A DNA stretch of 57,871 bases from Nemertoderma westbladi (GCA_032718475.1 JAUCBJ010001646.1:1-57871); one strand, 5' to 3'. Positions 21,872 to 34,373 are shown, counted from the first letter of the stretch. Notes: a model not told the origin generated them from the letters alone. Made by a program: numbers and translations.

Positions 21872-24800
21872 TTAAATACTATATTTACACATTTTTTTTT
21901 TCTTTTTAGAGCTTCTCTTAACTTTTCTCTTATTCTCTGTTTTAAACACTTGTTTCAGTACCCGAGGTCCCTTTATGATATACCGGTAGGATAGATTTTG
22001 GTGATCAAATTTTTGCAAATTGTCAAACTCTGATTCCGATTTACATAATTCGTCGGCTATAGAGATTGACGTAGTGGCATCCCTGCTGTCCTTAGTAGCC
22101 TCAAGGGCCTCGCTTCTATCAATAGACACAGTGGCATCCCTTCTGTCCTTAGTAGCCTCAAGGGCCTTGCTTCTTTCAATAGACACAGTGGCATCCCTAC
22201 TGTCCTTAGTAGCCTCAAGGGCCTTGCTTCTTTCAATAGACACAGTGGCATCCCTTCTGTCCTTAGTAGCCTCAAGGGCCTTGCTTCTTTCAATAGACAC
22301 AGTGGCATCCCTACTGTCCTTAGTAGCCTCAAGGGCCTTGCTTCTATCAATAGACACAGTGGCATCCCTTCTGTCCTTAGTAGCCTCAAGGGCCTTGCTT
22401 CTATCAATAGACACAGTGGCATCCCTTCTGTCCTTAGTAGCCTCAAGGGCCTTGCTTCTTTCAATAGACACAGTGGCATCCCTTCTGTCCTTAGTAGCCT
22501 CAAGGGCCTCGCTACTAACAATAGACACAGTGGCATCCCTTCTGTCCTTAGTAGCCTCAAGGGCCTTGCTTCTTTCAATAGACACAGTGGCATCCCTACT
22601 GTCCTTAGTAGCCTCAAGGGCCTTGCTTCTTTCAATAGACACAGGGGCATCCCTTCTGTCCTTAGTAGCCTCAAGGGCCTTGCTTCTATCAATAGACACA
22701 GTGGCATCCCTTCTGTCCTTAGTAGCCTCAAGGGCCTTGCTTCTATCAATAGTCACAGTGGCATCCCCTTCTGTCCTTAGTAGCCTCAAGGGCCTTGCTT
22801 CTATCAATAGACACAGTGGCATCCCTTCTGTCCTTAGTAGCCTCAAGGGCCTTGCTTCTATCAATAGACACAGTGGCATCCCTTCTGTCCTTAGTAGCCT
22901 CAAGGGCCTTGCTTCTTTCAATAGACACAGGGGCATCCCTTCTGTCCTTAGTAGCCTCAAGGGCCTTGCTTCTTTCAATAGACACAGTGGCATCCCTTCT
23001 GTCCTTAGTAGCCTCAAGGGCCTTGCTTCTATCAATAGACACAGTGGCATCCCTTCTGTCCTTACTAGCCTCAAGGGCCTCGCTTCTTTCAATAGACACA
23101 GTGGCATCCCTTCTGTCCTTAGTAGCCTCAAGGGCCTCGCTTCTTTCAATAGACACAGGGGCATCCCTTCTGTCCTTAGTAGCCTCAAGGGCCTTGCTTC
23201 TTTCAATAGACACAGTGGCATCCCTTCTGTCCTTAGTAGCCTCAAGGGCCTCGCTACTAACAATAGACACAGTGGCATCCCTTCTGTCCTTAGTAGCCTC
23301 AAGGGCCTCGCTACTAACAATAGACACAGTGGCATCCCTACTGTCCTTAGTAGCCCCAAGGTCCTCGCTACTAACAATAGACACAGTGGCATCCCTTATG
23401 TCCTTAGTAGCCTCAAGGGCCTCGCTACTAACAATAGACACAGTGGCATCCCTTCTGTCCTTAGTAGCCTCAAGGTCCTCGCTTCTTTCAATAGACACAG
23501 TGGCATCCCTTCTGTCCTTAGTAGCCTCAAGGGCCTTGCTTCTTTCAATAGACACAGTGGCATCCCTTCTGTCCTTAGTAGCCTCAAGGGCCTCGCTACT
23601 AACAATAGACACAGTGGCATCCCTTCTGTCCTTAGTAGCCTCAAGGGCCTTGCTTCTTTCAATAGACACAGGGGCATCCCTTCTGTCCTTAGTAGCCTCA
23701 AGGGCCTTGTTTCTTTCAATAGACACAGTGGCATCCCTTCTGTCCTTAGTAGCCTCAAGGGCCTTGCTTCTATCAATAGACACAGTGGCATCCCTTCTGT
23801 CCTTAGTAGCCTCAAGGGCCTTGCTTCTATCAATAGACACAGTGGCATCCCTTCTGTCCTTAGTAGCCTCAAGGGCCTCGCTACTAACAATAGACACAGT
23901 GGCATCCCTTCTGTCCTTAGTAGCCTCAAGGGCCTTGCTTCTATCAATAGACACAGTGGCATCCCTTCTGTCCTTAGTAGCCTCAAGGGCCTTGCTTCTA
24001 TCAATAGACACAGTGGCATCCCTTCTGTCCTTAGTAGCCTCAAGGGCCTTGCTTCTATCAATAGACACAGTGGCATCCCTTCTGTCCTTAGTAGCCTCAA
24101 GGGCCTTGCTACTATCAATAGACACAGTGGCATCCCTTCTGTCCTTAGTACCCTCAAGGGCCTTGCTTCTATCAATAGACACAGTGGCATCCCTTCTGTC
24201 CTTAGTAGCCTCAAGGGCCTTGCTTCTATCAATAGACACAGTGGCATCCCTTCTGTCCTTAGTAGCCTCAAGGGCCTTGCTACTATCAATAGACACAGTG
24301 GCATCCCTTCTGTCCTTAGTAGCCTCAAGGGCCTTGCTTCTATCAATAGACACAGTGGCATCCCTTCTGTCCTTAGTAGCCTCAAGGGCCTCGCTACTAA
24401 CAATAGACACAGTGGCATCCCTTCTGTCCTTAGTAGCCTCAAGGTCCTCGCTACTAACAATAGACACAGGGGCATCCCTTCTGTCCTTAGTAGCCTCAAG
24501 GGCCTTGCTTCTTTCAATAGTCACAGTGGCATCCCTTCTGTCCTTAGTAGCCTCAAGGGCCTTGCTACTATCAATAGACACAGTGGCATCCCTTCTGTCC
24601 TTAGTACCCTCAAGGGCCTTGCTTCTATCAATAGTCACAGTGGCATCCCTTCTGTCCTTAGTAGCCTCAAGGTCCTCGCTACTAACAATAGACACAGTGG
24701 CATCCCTTCTGTCCTTAGTACCCTCAAGGGCCTTGCTTCTATCAATAGACACAGTGGCATCCCTTCTGTCCTTAGTAGCCTCAAGGGCCTTGCTACTATC

Positions 24801-27800
24801 AATAGACACAGTGGCATCCCTTCTGTCCTTAGTACCCTCAAGGGCCTTGTTTCTATCAATAGACACATGGGCATCCCTTCTGTCCTTAGTAGCCTCAAGG
24901 GCCTTGCTTCTATCAATAGACACAGTGGCATCCCTTCTGTCCTTAGTAGCCTCAAGGGCCTTGCTACTATCAATAGACACAGTGGCATCCCTTCTGTCCT
25001 TAGTAGCCTCAAGGGCCTTGCTTCTATCAATAGACACAGTGGCATCCCTTCTGTCCTTAGTAGCCTCAAGGTCCTCGCTACTAACAATAGACACAGGGGC
25101 ATCCCTTCTGTCCTTAGTAGCCTCAAGGGCCTTGCTTCTTTCAATAGTCACAGTGGCATCCCTTCTGTCCTTAGTAGCCTCAAGGGCCTTGCTTCTATCA
25201 ATAGACACAGTGGCATCCCTTCTGTCCTTAGTAGCCTCAAGGTCCTCGCTACTAACAATAGACACAGTGGCATCCCTTCTGTCCTTAGTACCCTCAAGGG
25301 CCTTGCTTCTATCAATAGACACAGTGGCATCCCTTCTGTCCTTAGTAGCCTCAAGGGCCTTGCTACTATCAATAGACACAGTGGCATCCCTTCTGTCCTT
25401 AGTACCCTCAAGGGCCTTGCTTCTATCAATAGACACAGTGGCATCCCTTCTGTCCTTAGTAGCCTCAAGGGCCTTGCTTCTATCAATAGACACAGTGGCA
25501 TCCCTTCTGTCCTTAGTAGCCTCAAGGGCCTTGCTACTATCAATAGACACAGTGGCATCCCTTCTGTCCTTAGTAGCCTCAAGGGCCTTGCTTCTATCAA
25601 TAGACACAGTGGCATCCCTTCTGTCCTTAGTAGCCTCAAGGGCCTTGCTTCTATCAATAGACACAGTGGCATCCCTTCTGTCCTTAGTAGCCTCAAGGGC
25701 CTCGCTACTAACAATAGACACAGTGGCATCCCTTCTGTCCTTAGTAGCCTCAAGGTCCTCGCTACTAACAATAGACACAGGGGCATCCCTTCTGTCCTTA
25801 GTAGCCTCAAGGGCCTTGCTTCTTTCAATAGTCACAATGGCATCCCTTCTGTCCTTAGTAGCCTCAAGGGCCTTGCTTCTATCAATAGACACAGTGGCAT
25901 CACTTCTGTCCTTAGTAGCCTCAAGGGCCTTGCTTCTATCAATAGACACAGTGGCATCCCTTCTGTCCTTAGTAGCCTCAAGGGCCTTGCTTCTATCAAT
26001 AGACACAGTGGCATCACTTCTGTCCTTAGTAGCCTCAAGGGCCTTGCTTCTATCAATAGACACAGTGGCATCCCTTCTGTCCTTACTAGCCTCAAGGGCC
26101 TTGCTTCTATCAATAGACACAGTGGCATCCCTTCTGTCCTTAGTAGCCTCAAGGGCCTCGCTTCTATCAATAGACACAGTGGCGTCCCTTCTGTCCTTAG
26201 TAGCCTCAAGGGCCTCGCTTCTATCAATAGTCACAGTGGCATCCCTTCTGTCCTTAGTAGCCTCAAGGGCCTTGCTTCTATCAATAGACACAGTGGCATC
26301 CTTTCTGTCCTTAGTAGCCTCAAGGGCCTCGCTTCTATCAATAGACACAGTGGCATCCCTTCTGTCCTTAGTAGCCTCAAGGGCCTTGCTTCTATCAATA
26401 GACACAGTGGCATCCTTTCTGTCCTTAGTAGCCTCAAGGGCCTCGCTTCTATCAATAGACACAGTGGCATCCCTTCTGTCCTTAGTAGCCTCAAGGTCCT
26501 CGCTACTAACAATAGACACAGGGGCATCCCTTCTGTCCTTAGTAGCCTCAAGGGCCTCGCTTCTTTCAATAGACACAGTGGCATCCCTTCTGTCCTTAGT
26601 AGCCTCAAGGGCCTTGCTTCTTTCAATAGACACAGTGGCATCCCTACTGTCCTTAGTAGCCTCAAGGGCCTTGCTTCTATCAATAGACACAGTGGCATCC
26701 CTTCTGTCCTTAGTAGCCTCAAGGGCCTCGCTTCTATCAATAGACACAGTGGCATCCCTTCTGTCCTTAGTAGCCTCAAGGGCCTCGCTTCTATCAATAG
26801 TCACAGTGGCATCCCTTCTGTCCTTAGTAGCCTCAAGGGCCTTGCTTCTATCAATAGACACAGTGGCATCCTTTCTGTCCTTAGTAGCCTCAAGGGCCTC
26901 GCTTCTATCAATAGACACAGTGGCATCCCTTCTGTCCTTAGTAGCCTCAAGGGCCTTGCTTCTTTCAATAGTCACAGTGGCATCCCTTCTGTCCTTAGTA
27001 GCCTCAAGGGCCTCGCTTCTATCAATAGACACAGTGGCATCCCTTCTGTCCTTAGTAGCCTCAAGGGCCTCGCTACTATCAATAGACACAGTGGCATCCC
27101 TTCTGTCCTTAGTAGCCTCAAGGGCCTTGCTTCTTTCAATAGACACAGGGGCATCCCTTCTGTCCTTAGTAGCCTCAAGGGCCTTGCTTCTATCAATAGA
27201 CACAGTGGCATCCCTTCTGTCCTTAGTAGCCTCAAGGGCCTCGCTTCTTTCAATAGACACAGTGGCATCCCTTCTGTCCTTAGTAGCCTCAAGGGCCTCG
27301 CTTCTATCAATAGTCACAGTGGCATCCCTTCTGTCTTTAAAATAAATAATTTTGTCAATTTTACAATTTCCTAAATTTTCACATGTAGACTTGAGCTCAG
27401 TGTCTCCCTTGACATTAGAATTATCATTGCCAGTCTTACTGATTGCTTTACATTTTTTTGTAATTTGTTTTATATTATTTTTTGTATTGGAAAATTTTTG
27501 TGTAGCACGGTGCACCTTTTTACGTTCTTTGTTTCTTAAGTTTCTATAAGGAAGCTTGTTTTTAGATAGGCCAGGTGGGTGTTTGTTGGAGTAATACAAA
27601 GTATTATTCTTTGAAATTGAAGAAGTATTATGTTTAACACTTAAGATATTATTAGGCGGCACCTTGACTGTAGCTTGGCCAGTGTGGTTTTTGTTCAAAT
27701 GTTTCATATTCATTGAAACTGCAGAAATTATATTAACATTTAATGTATTATCAAGCATCTTGTTTGTAGGTGAGCCACGTTGGTTCAAATTCCCTGCAAT

Positions 27801-27908
27801 TGACGAGATTTTACTAGGTGGGATAAATATTTCTCCATTTGACGCAACACCGCCGCGGCCGCTATGAGGGAGGTGAATACCGCGGCCGCTCCTAAAGCCG
27901 CAGGCCAT
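21872..27908 (-). CDS. giant 19-residue-repeat protein, one frameshift, function unknown
   Basis: I do not recognise this protein. ATG at 27908; about 190 unique residues, rich in Lys, Asn, Thr and Ser, precede the array. Then follow ~92 copies of a 19-residue unit of the form DATVSI[D/E]RSKALEATKDRR (57 bp). A unique basic C-terminal segment ends KRSSKKKKKMCKYSI at 21872. Without the frameshift it would be about 2,000 residues. An extra C in the run at 22765-22768 shifts the frame; it could be a real mutation or an assembly error. The minus frame is preferred over the plus-strand shadow because unique sequence extends it on both sides and substitutions keep charge pattern (D/E, K/E, R/S). 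Each unit alternates a beta-prone TVSI with a charged helix-prone part. There is no signal peptide or TM segment. Confidence 0.5.
22070..27337 (-). repeat. 57-bp minisatellite, ~92 copies, in frame with the ORF
   Basis: The period is exactly 57 bp, apart from one extra C at 22765-22768. Variants include KALEATK, EALEATK, EDLEATK and ALEGTK, and DRS, ERS, VSS or DSS. They recur as blocks: a VTIERSKALEATK unit followed by an APVSIVSSEDLEATK unit recurs near 24480, 25090 and 25780, a sign of higher-order duplication. Confidence 0.95.
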
Positions 27909-30194
27909 CGCTAACTATATAGGTTAACTTGGGATTCTGGGGCACTTTTCGATGAAGGAACTGACCAAATTTTTTTATTTTCTCACCAGGGAGCGGCTCG
28001 GAATTCTAAGATATTAGCAACTCTAACATTATTAAATCTAACCCTTCGACGGACACGGCGGACAAAAATCCGTCATTTTTTCGACAATTCTAAAATTTTT
28101 TTGAAAGGCGCTCTACAGTGGCTCGAAAAAACCCTAGGTTATTGCTTAGCCGACGCCGGGATACGATAGAAGGGATTAATTAGTGAATTCGTTTTTTTTT
28201 CAAAAAAGATTACCACGCCTTTTTTCCGAAAATGTCCGTCAAAGTTGAAAAAACGGACAAAATGACTTTGCGGGATCCGCTATAACTCGGCTAATATTAA
28301 TCGTACGGGGACGAAAGTAACGCGGTTGCAAAGGGGAAGAGTGGTACTACCTTCGTATCGAATGGGGGTAAGATATTTATTAAAATTTCGGGTGGAAAAA
28401 GGGGCTGTAAATTTGTACGTTTCTGTCCGTCTTTTTTGGAAAACTTATTTCCGAAATGTTTAATTCGACAACGCGGGTAGTAATCCACTAATTCTTTTAT
28501 GAAACTCGTAGAAGACCATTGGGGCTACGTTCCTATCGAATGGGGGTACAAAAAATATGTCGGCAATAGGGGCCAAAAAGGGCCAGAATTTGTAAAGTAG
28601 TTTTTATCGAATAATTTTTTATTTTTAACTTTAGTTGGTTAAGGTACATTCTATACAGTCAATATCCATACGGGGAATTCAAATATGCTATCGGTTTTGC
28701 TCCAAGGATGATATTAAAAAAATGAGGGCCAAAATTATAATTTCGCGCTTCAAACTTGCTTCGCGGGAAATCGTCTAGCTCGAAAACTACTTAACTTACG
28801 GGAGATTTGTTTACACAGACTTATAGTGCGTTAAATTATCTATCTAACAGCGTTAATCACAGCGCCGGAGGTATTATAAAACTGGAGCGGCAGACGATCG
28901 TGTGAAATATAATATTTATAAAAAGGGACGACATTTTTTTTTTTTTAACAAATCGCTATTCCATTATAATTTAGCGTATCGCGCCAAAAGTACCTGTAAA
29001 AAGTATCAAATTAACTCCGCTATCTTTTATCTTAGCATATATAATTAAAATTACGAATTTTAAGGGTCGAAAAATATCGCGTTATTTTGGCCCTTTTTTT
29101 TAATTTTTTTGGGGCCAAAAATAACCCCTTCTCAAAAGATTAAGAAAAAAATTACGGCAAAAAATATACCAATTTTATTGAATTTGGACCACCAGAACCG
29201 AAGTTAGAGCGATTTTAGTGAAAAAATAAAAATAATTTTTTTTGCAAAAAAATTAAGAATGGTCAGGTCAATATTGGATTTCGAACCCGCGAACTTAGGT
29301 TTCATTAACGTGATTGATAACCACTAGACTATGTGACCAAGAGAATTTGAAATTTTCGAGTGACTAATTTTAAACATCAATAACTTCGGTTCTACGGGGC
29401 CGTTTGATCTGAAACTTTTTTCATTGGATAGAGGATAGATTGTAGTGTGTGAAATAGGATAAAACTTGGGAAAAGACTTATGTGTACTTAGTGCAAAATG
29501 CACTTAAATAGTGCACATTTTTTCGATATTTCAAACACTGTTATTTCCAGTTCTATTCATCGTAGAATGTTATTTTTTGTATTAAAATGTAGTTTGGAAT
29601 TATTTCTAACTATAATCGTAACATTTGTTTAACTTTTTATGTCTATAAAGTGACTTAAAAATGTCCATGAATATGGTCCAAAATCGCAAATCCAGATTTA
29701 TTAAATTGGATTTTTGACACTTTTAGCGACTGACACTTGATCATACACCATCGTAGATCGGTAGAGGATAAACATAAGTTTGTTAAATAAGAGCCACCAT
29801 TACGATCTGCTAAAGTGCATTTGTACAAATAAGTGTGCAAAAGTGCAAATTTTTTAATAAGGTCAAATTATATAGTATTGGGTTCTTTTCTTTGCAGATA
29901 CTTTATTTTCATATTAATATGTTGTTTGAACCTTACTGAGCGCATTAGGGGATATGCGTACAAATAACCGGCCCTTATGAGGCTTCGATTGGGTAAATTA
30001 ATAAAACATAAGGTTGTATAGTATAATATTCTAAAAACCAGTGTGATATTAAATGCACTTTAAATAATAAATAGAAATCAAATAACAATTGGACCACACA
30101 ATTAAAAACTCGCACAATTTTGTACTTATTATATCGCTTCAAATTAATTCAACAGTGGATATTTGGGGGAAGGGGGAAGTTACAGTGTGCATTC
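27909..30194. other. AT-rich non-coding stretch
   Basis: No supported gene. CCTATATAG near 27916 could be a TATA-like element for the repeat-protein ORF. Two degenerate copies of a segment containing TATCGAATGGGGGTA occur near 28357 and 28537. A short tRNA-like remnant is listed separately. Confidence 0.5.
29262..29342 (-). repeat. tRNA-like remnant (tRNA pseudogene or SINE head)
   Basis: On the minus strand it has box A-like TAGTCTAGTGG and box B-like GGTTCGAAATC with near-tRNA spacing, and five pairs of acceptor stem (GGTCA/TGACC). The anticodon and T stems do not pair well, so it is not a functional tRNA. Confidence 0.45.
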
Positions 30195-30243
30195 GGGGGA
30201 AGTTTGGTGAACTGCATTTATGCAGTGAATCCAAACTTCCCCC
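30195..30243. other. 49-nt hairpin
   Basis: GGGGGAAGTTTGG (30195-30207) pairs perfectly with CCAAACTTCCCCC (30231-30243), and an inner ACTGCA/TGCAGT stem closes a TTTA loop. The strand and function are unknown. It could be a small structured RNA or a palindromic remnant. Confidence 0.6.
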
Positions 30244-30696
30244 TTTGAGATATCATATACTTAAGACATGCTAGGGTGACGGGGAAATATTTGTTACTGT
30301 CACACTTTGCTTCCATTTATCCTATCCTTTATTATTACCCCAGTCAGATAAGAGATAATAAATCAGTAAAAACTAAACTAAACTGTCTTTCATGCAAACA
30401 AATTTCTAACTAAAGACGGGTGAATGACCATGACCATGGGAATAATTTGAAATATAATTAAATATCAACTATTTGGGGAGGCTTCCAAGTTAAACCCGAA
30501 AACAATTATTTTGTTACATATATAGTAAATAACGTTGTATGTTCTTCTTCCTCTCATAATAAAATATAAATGAAATATCTCAGATAGCTATGCCCTGTAA
30601 CATTTCACAACCAAAATATTTAAGTGTGAAAAGTGTAGGCCTACCACACTCCGCCCAAACAACCGCAAACGCATAGCCAACAAATTTAACAAAAGG

Positions 30697-31692
30697 TTAC
30701 ATACATGTTGGGTTCATGACGAGATGAATGAAAATTGATCGCGTAATATAAAGTAAAAAATTAAGAGACGGGCTGGCTCTCCTCCACTTTCTTACCCAAT
30801 GGATATGTTGTTGTAATAATCTAATATTGGGGCGGCTTTCTCTCGTTTTAACAGTCGAAGAAATAATATTACTTTTAACATTTAAGATATTATTAGTTGT
30901 CTGGATGATGGATTGACCAGGATGGAAGTTCTGCGACGAATTCAATTCCTTTCCGACCAAAGAAGGATTATGTTTGATCGTTTTATTTTTATTAGGCATC
31001 CTCCGACAAGCTGAGCCAGTATGTGTTTTGTACCAATTCTTCCAATTCTGTTCATTCCTGGTAGTTTTACTTTTAACATCTAAATTACATGGTGTTCTTG
31101 TATTGTATAGTTGACTAGAAGTGGTCAATTTGTCAACACCGTCTGTAATTTCTTTTCCATGAAGTATTCTATTACCTTTGGATAGAGTTTTAACATTATT
31201 TAATTTAGTGTTGGAAGCAACAACTTTTAAATTAGACTTCACTTTTAAATCAGGTACTGCTGTTTTGAAATCAGATTTGAGTTGAGATGCTGTTATATCG
31301 GTACCACAAATTATATGGCTAGTATCATGTTTCTGACTTATAACATTGGTTTCAATCGCGGTTTGGAGGACACTTTGTTGTTTATTAGCCGTTATAATTG
31401 TTTTGGTAATGTTGTTTACTTTTGGTTTAGATGGAACTATTTTCTTCTTGCGTACAACTCTAGCACCACCTCCTCTCTGTGTCATCTTCTTTTCTTTCCT
31501 CATCCTTACAGTGTCCTGAAGACTGGTATCGTATTTTTGAGTAAAGACATCACGTATGATCATTGTTTGAGGGATATTTATTTGTTTATTGTGGGGTTTA
31601 ATTGTATTACCAGTATTTTTTACTGATGTTTTAGATTGCATTCTTTTCTTTTTGTTTGAATCGCTTACTTTTTGTGACATCTTTTTGTTCAT
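30697..31692 (-). CDS. Lys/Asn-rich protein, related to the N-terminal part of the repeat protein
   Basis: Function not recognised. The open frame starts after a stop near 31731. The first ATG is at about 31692 (MNKKMSQKVSDSNKKKR), giving ~331 residues; an acceptor-like TTTTAG just upstream leaves room for an earlier exon. Composition is strongly Lys/Asn/Ser/Thr with basic patches (GGGARVVRKKK). Motifs such as YKTHTGSACRR...IKHNPSLVGK and NNILNVKSNIISSTVK resemble NKNHTGQATVK...VKHNTSSISK and NTLNVNIISAV in the ORF starting at 27908, and the DNA is visibly similar there (both contain TTAAGATATTATTAG). It has no TM segment or known domain. A paralogue or part of the same family is the likely reading. 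Confidence 0.4.
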   Translation of the reverse strand: MNKKMSQKVSDSNKKKRMQSKTSVKNTGNTIKPHNKQINIPQTMIIRDVFTQKYDTSLQDTVRMRKEKKMTQRGGGARVVRKKKIVPSKPKVNNITKTIITANKQQSVLQTAIETNVISQKHDTSHIICGTDITASQLKSDFKTAVPDLKVKSNLKVVASNTKLNNVKTLSKGNRILHGKEITDGVDKLTTSSQLYNTRTPCNLDVKSKTTRNEQNWKNWYKTHTGSACRRMPNKNKTIKHNPSLVGKELNSSQNFHPGQSIIQTTNNILNVKSNIISSTVKTRESRPNIRLLQQHIHWVRKWRRASPSLNFLLYITRSIFIHLVMNPTCM

Positions 31693-31728
31693 ACTTTCAT
31701 TATCCTGAGAGCTAAAATTTAAATTCAA

Positions 31729-32193
31729 CTAATACCAATTCTAGCTGCTGAATTATTTAGAGAGTTTGCTTGAATAACAACGAAATAAGTTACATAACCC
31801 AGGAGGCAAACTTGGTCCCTGTTACTTGGTTACCAAGCATGGTAATAAGGACAGCGGCATACTGCGAAGACACCTGTAGGAGTTGCGACCACAAGCGGTT
31901 TACTCCCGCAACTTAAAGATATGAGTATGAGAACCCTCCAGGAGAAATACCGGCTCGGTCGTCGCCCGGGTCAACAAGGACCACCTCCCTCAGTGGTACA
32001 CAAGGCAGGGGTCTAAAAACTGGAACAAAAGGTAGAGAAGAAATAAGATTGAAATGTAAAAGACACTAAAGATTGCTACAATGGACGCACGCACACTGAA
32101 AGGATAGCAAAGAGGGTGACATGGTCGCTCTGGCAATGGAATATAACATCGATCTGTATCCAAGAACATCGGATTTGTCATAAAGACACTGAC
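31729..32193. other. no gene seen; possibly repeat-derived
   Basis: A GC-richer block (31800-32020, with GGTCGTCGCCCGGGTC) differs from its surroundings and may be an untranslated part of some retroelement. I cannot assign it. Confidence 0.4.
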
Positions 32194-34110
32194 ATGACTA
32201 CTAGGATCGGCATGCTGCATTGAAGCGGCATTTTTAAAAATGCTGTGCCGGCTTGTTGACAAAATTGCGCTTCCACAACTCCCTATCACCGGTGACATTT
32301 GCTAGATTATCCGCATCTTTAAGGCCAGTGTCCTTTAAGATGCGTCTCAAGAAAGTCATGGGCTGTCCACCATGCTTATTCACTCTATGAGGCTGCCAAA
32401 GCACAAGATTATGCACTGGCTGGTCCTCACGGCGAAAGCAATATCCTGCAAAGCGGAGGCGACTTTGTTTTAGTGTCAAGCTTGGGGGAACCAATGAGAC
32501 ACCTCCAATGTTATATAGTGTCTGGTTGGAGATGTGTACATTGTACTTGACACAATGAACCCGGCGCAGCATTCTTTTAAATGTGTCATCCAGAGATTTG
32601 TTGTCCTCAGCAGTTAGAGCCCAGCATGGACTCCCATAGAGGAGTACTGGAACTACTGCTGCTCTAAATAACCGGACCTTAAGTTTCCGATTAATTCTCG
32701 GTGACTTCCAAATCCTGGAAAGCCTATTCAAGGCTGCCCATGCCTTTCCCTTACTTATTCGAAGGTCCTCGCCTGACTTCCGGATCCATGATCCCAGGTA
32801 ACAGAAGTCATCCACATGCTCAAGCATACCATCCTTTGAACTTATGGTCATCCGGTCAGAGACTTGCTGAGGACTTTCAAAGTTAACTGTCAAAATTATG
32901 GTCTTTCTGGAGTTAATAAAAAGACCAACACTAGAAGCAGCCTGCTCTAATGAGCTGAGGAGCCGTTGGGCTCCCTCTAGTGATTCTGAGAGTAATCCTA
33001 AGTCATCAGCAAAGTCTAGATCAGCTAGGTACTTGGCAGGATTTCCTCGACTTCTGGAGCCAGTAGGTGGAGTTATCATCACCCCATCATCATTATGATG
33101 ATCTAAGGATATGCGTAGAACATAGTCAACAACAATTATGAACAAGAATGGTGCAAGTGTGTCTCCTCGGAGGACGCCCCATAACACTTCAAATGGTTCT
33201 GTGTCGCTGTCAACAGTAGACACAAGTGTTGTCGAACCATCGTATACTGATCTGATTGCTGCAATAATTTCATCAGGAATCCCATATAATGAAAGTATGC
33301 TGAACATACGTGAGCGGGAGACTGAATCAAAGGCCTTGAAGAAGTCAACAAAGATAACAGCCACATGCCTGTCTTTCTTTTTTTATAAATCTTCAATTAT
33401 CCTTCTAAGTGCTAAAATGGGTTCCATGGTCCCATGACCTTTACAGAACCCATTCTGATTTCCACGGAGCAGTCTCTCAATGGGATCCCTGATGCGATTT
33501 AATAGAATTCTATTGTATAGCTTTGCAGCAATCGAGATCAATGAGATTCCCCGAAAAGAACCATAGAGTGTTAGGTTGCCCTTCTTGGGAACTGGCACCA
33601 ACTTATTTGTTTTCATTTCTTGTGGGACTCTTGTTGTACGGTACATGTCTACTATGATGGGATAGATGAGCTTTAAACACTCAGGTATTTTAAAGACCTC
33701 AAGGGGAACACCATCTATTCCACTGGCACTGGCACTTTGCAGCAGCCTTCACTTCTCTCAGACACTTTTACTTCTATAAAGTTATCAGGCAATACCCTGT
33801 CATTATTGAGGAGCTTTTCAAAGTGGGCCTTCCAACCATTGAGGCGATCGGCTGGTGATTCAGCCTTAAGCTTGGTGGTTGGTTGGCTTTTCCGCCCAGT
33901 AAGCAAGTTGATCGATTTCCAAGCCTGGGATGATTGCCTGCTGTCGTCAGCATCATTGATGGCATCAACATGTTGGTTTATTAGCTCCTGTAAATTAACA
34001 GAGTACTGCATGTTCAGGGACCTAGATGCAGCCTTCATTCTTGGCCGATGTAGTCTGTTTGAGTCGGGACTCTTTCTGCGCCTTATATGGGTCATTTCGG
34101 CACTTCTGAA
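32194..34110 (-). mobile_element. RTE LINE copy B
   Basis: It ends on the left with the family 3' end GATCCTAGTAGT (minus sense) and is longer than copy A, reaching into the linker between endonuclease and RT. No clear target duplication was found. Confidence 0.85.
32234..34095 (-). pseudogene. RTE-clade reverse transcriptase with endonuclease-RT linker, copy B
   Basis: From 5' to 3': the linker (AWKSINLLTGRK, WKAHFEKLL), a frameshift near 33735, SGIDGVPLEVFK, the RT fingers (LYGSFRGISLIS), the palm with DFFKAFDSVSRSRM and DLDFADDLG, and the C-terminal Cys/His-poor tail ending VTGDRELWKRNFVNK. One nonsense change (TCA to TAA, about 33386) separates the two RT halves, which are otherwise in one frame. 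The APE endonuclease is missing. The open 376-codon 3' half shows this is a young copy. Confidence 0.85.
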
Positions 34111-34373
34111 AAATCTTTAGTACCTCTTTTTGGCGGTTTATTCAAAAATAATTGGCTCTAATTAGTCTGCATGTCGTGCTACTGCTGTAATATCGTAATT
34201 TTTATTATAATACTGAAGAAGGCCATCTCTCTATTTGAGGCAGAAAGCTTGTAACTGCTCTTTTTTTACTTTTTGTTTGTGGGAATCTGCCTTTCCCAAT
34301 ATCTTTCTATACCCTTCCCCCGCATTACCCACGGTGTTCTTTCAATATATCGTTCAACCTAATTGGTTCGAAC
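34111..34373. other. no gene seen
   Basis: Spacer between RTE copies. It contains CTGAAGAAGGCC and a GGCAGAAAGC partner about 20 bp further on, a weak hairpin-like element. Confidence 0.35.

Noticed and set aside
22020-27374. Plus-strand Leu/Ser-rich frames over the 57-bp array
   Set aside because: Shadow of the minus-strand ORF. The minus frame has longer unique ends and charge-conserving variants, while the plus frames jump between registers.
29262-29342. Functional tRNA gene
   Set aside because: Only five acceptor pairs, and poor anticodon and T stems.
31990-32298. Hydrophobic minus ORF overlapping the RTE 3' end
   Set aside because: It overlaps RTE 3' sequence in another frame and has no features beyond a chance hydrophobic stretch.
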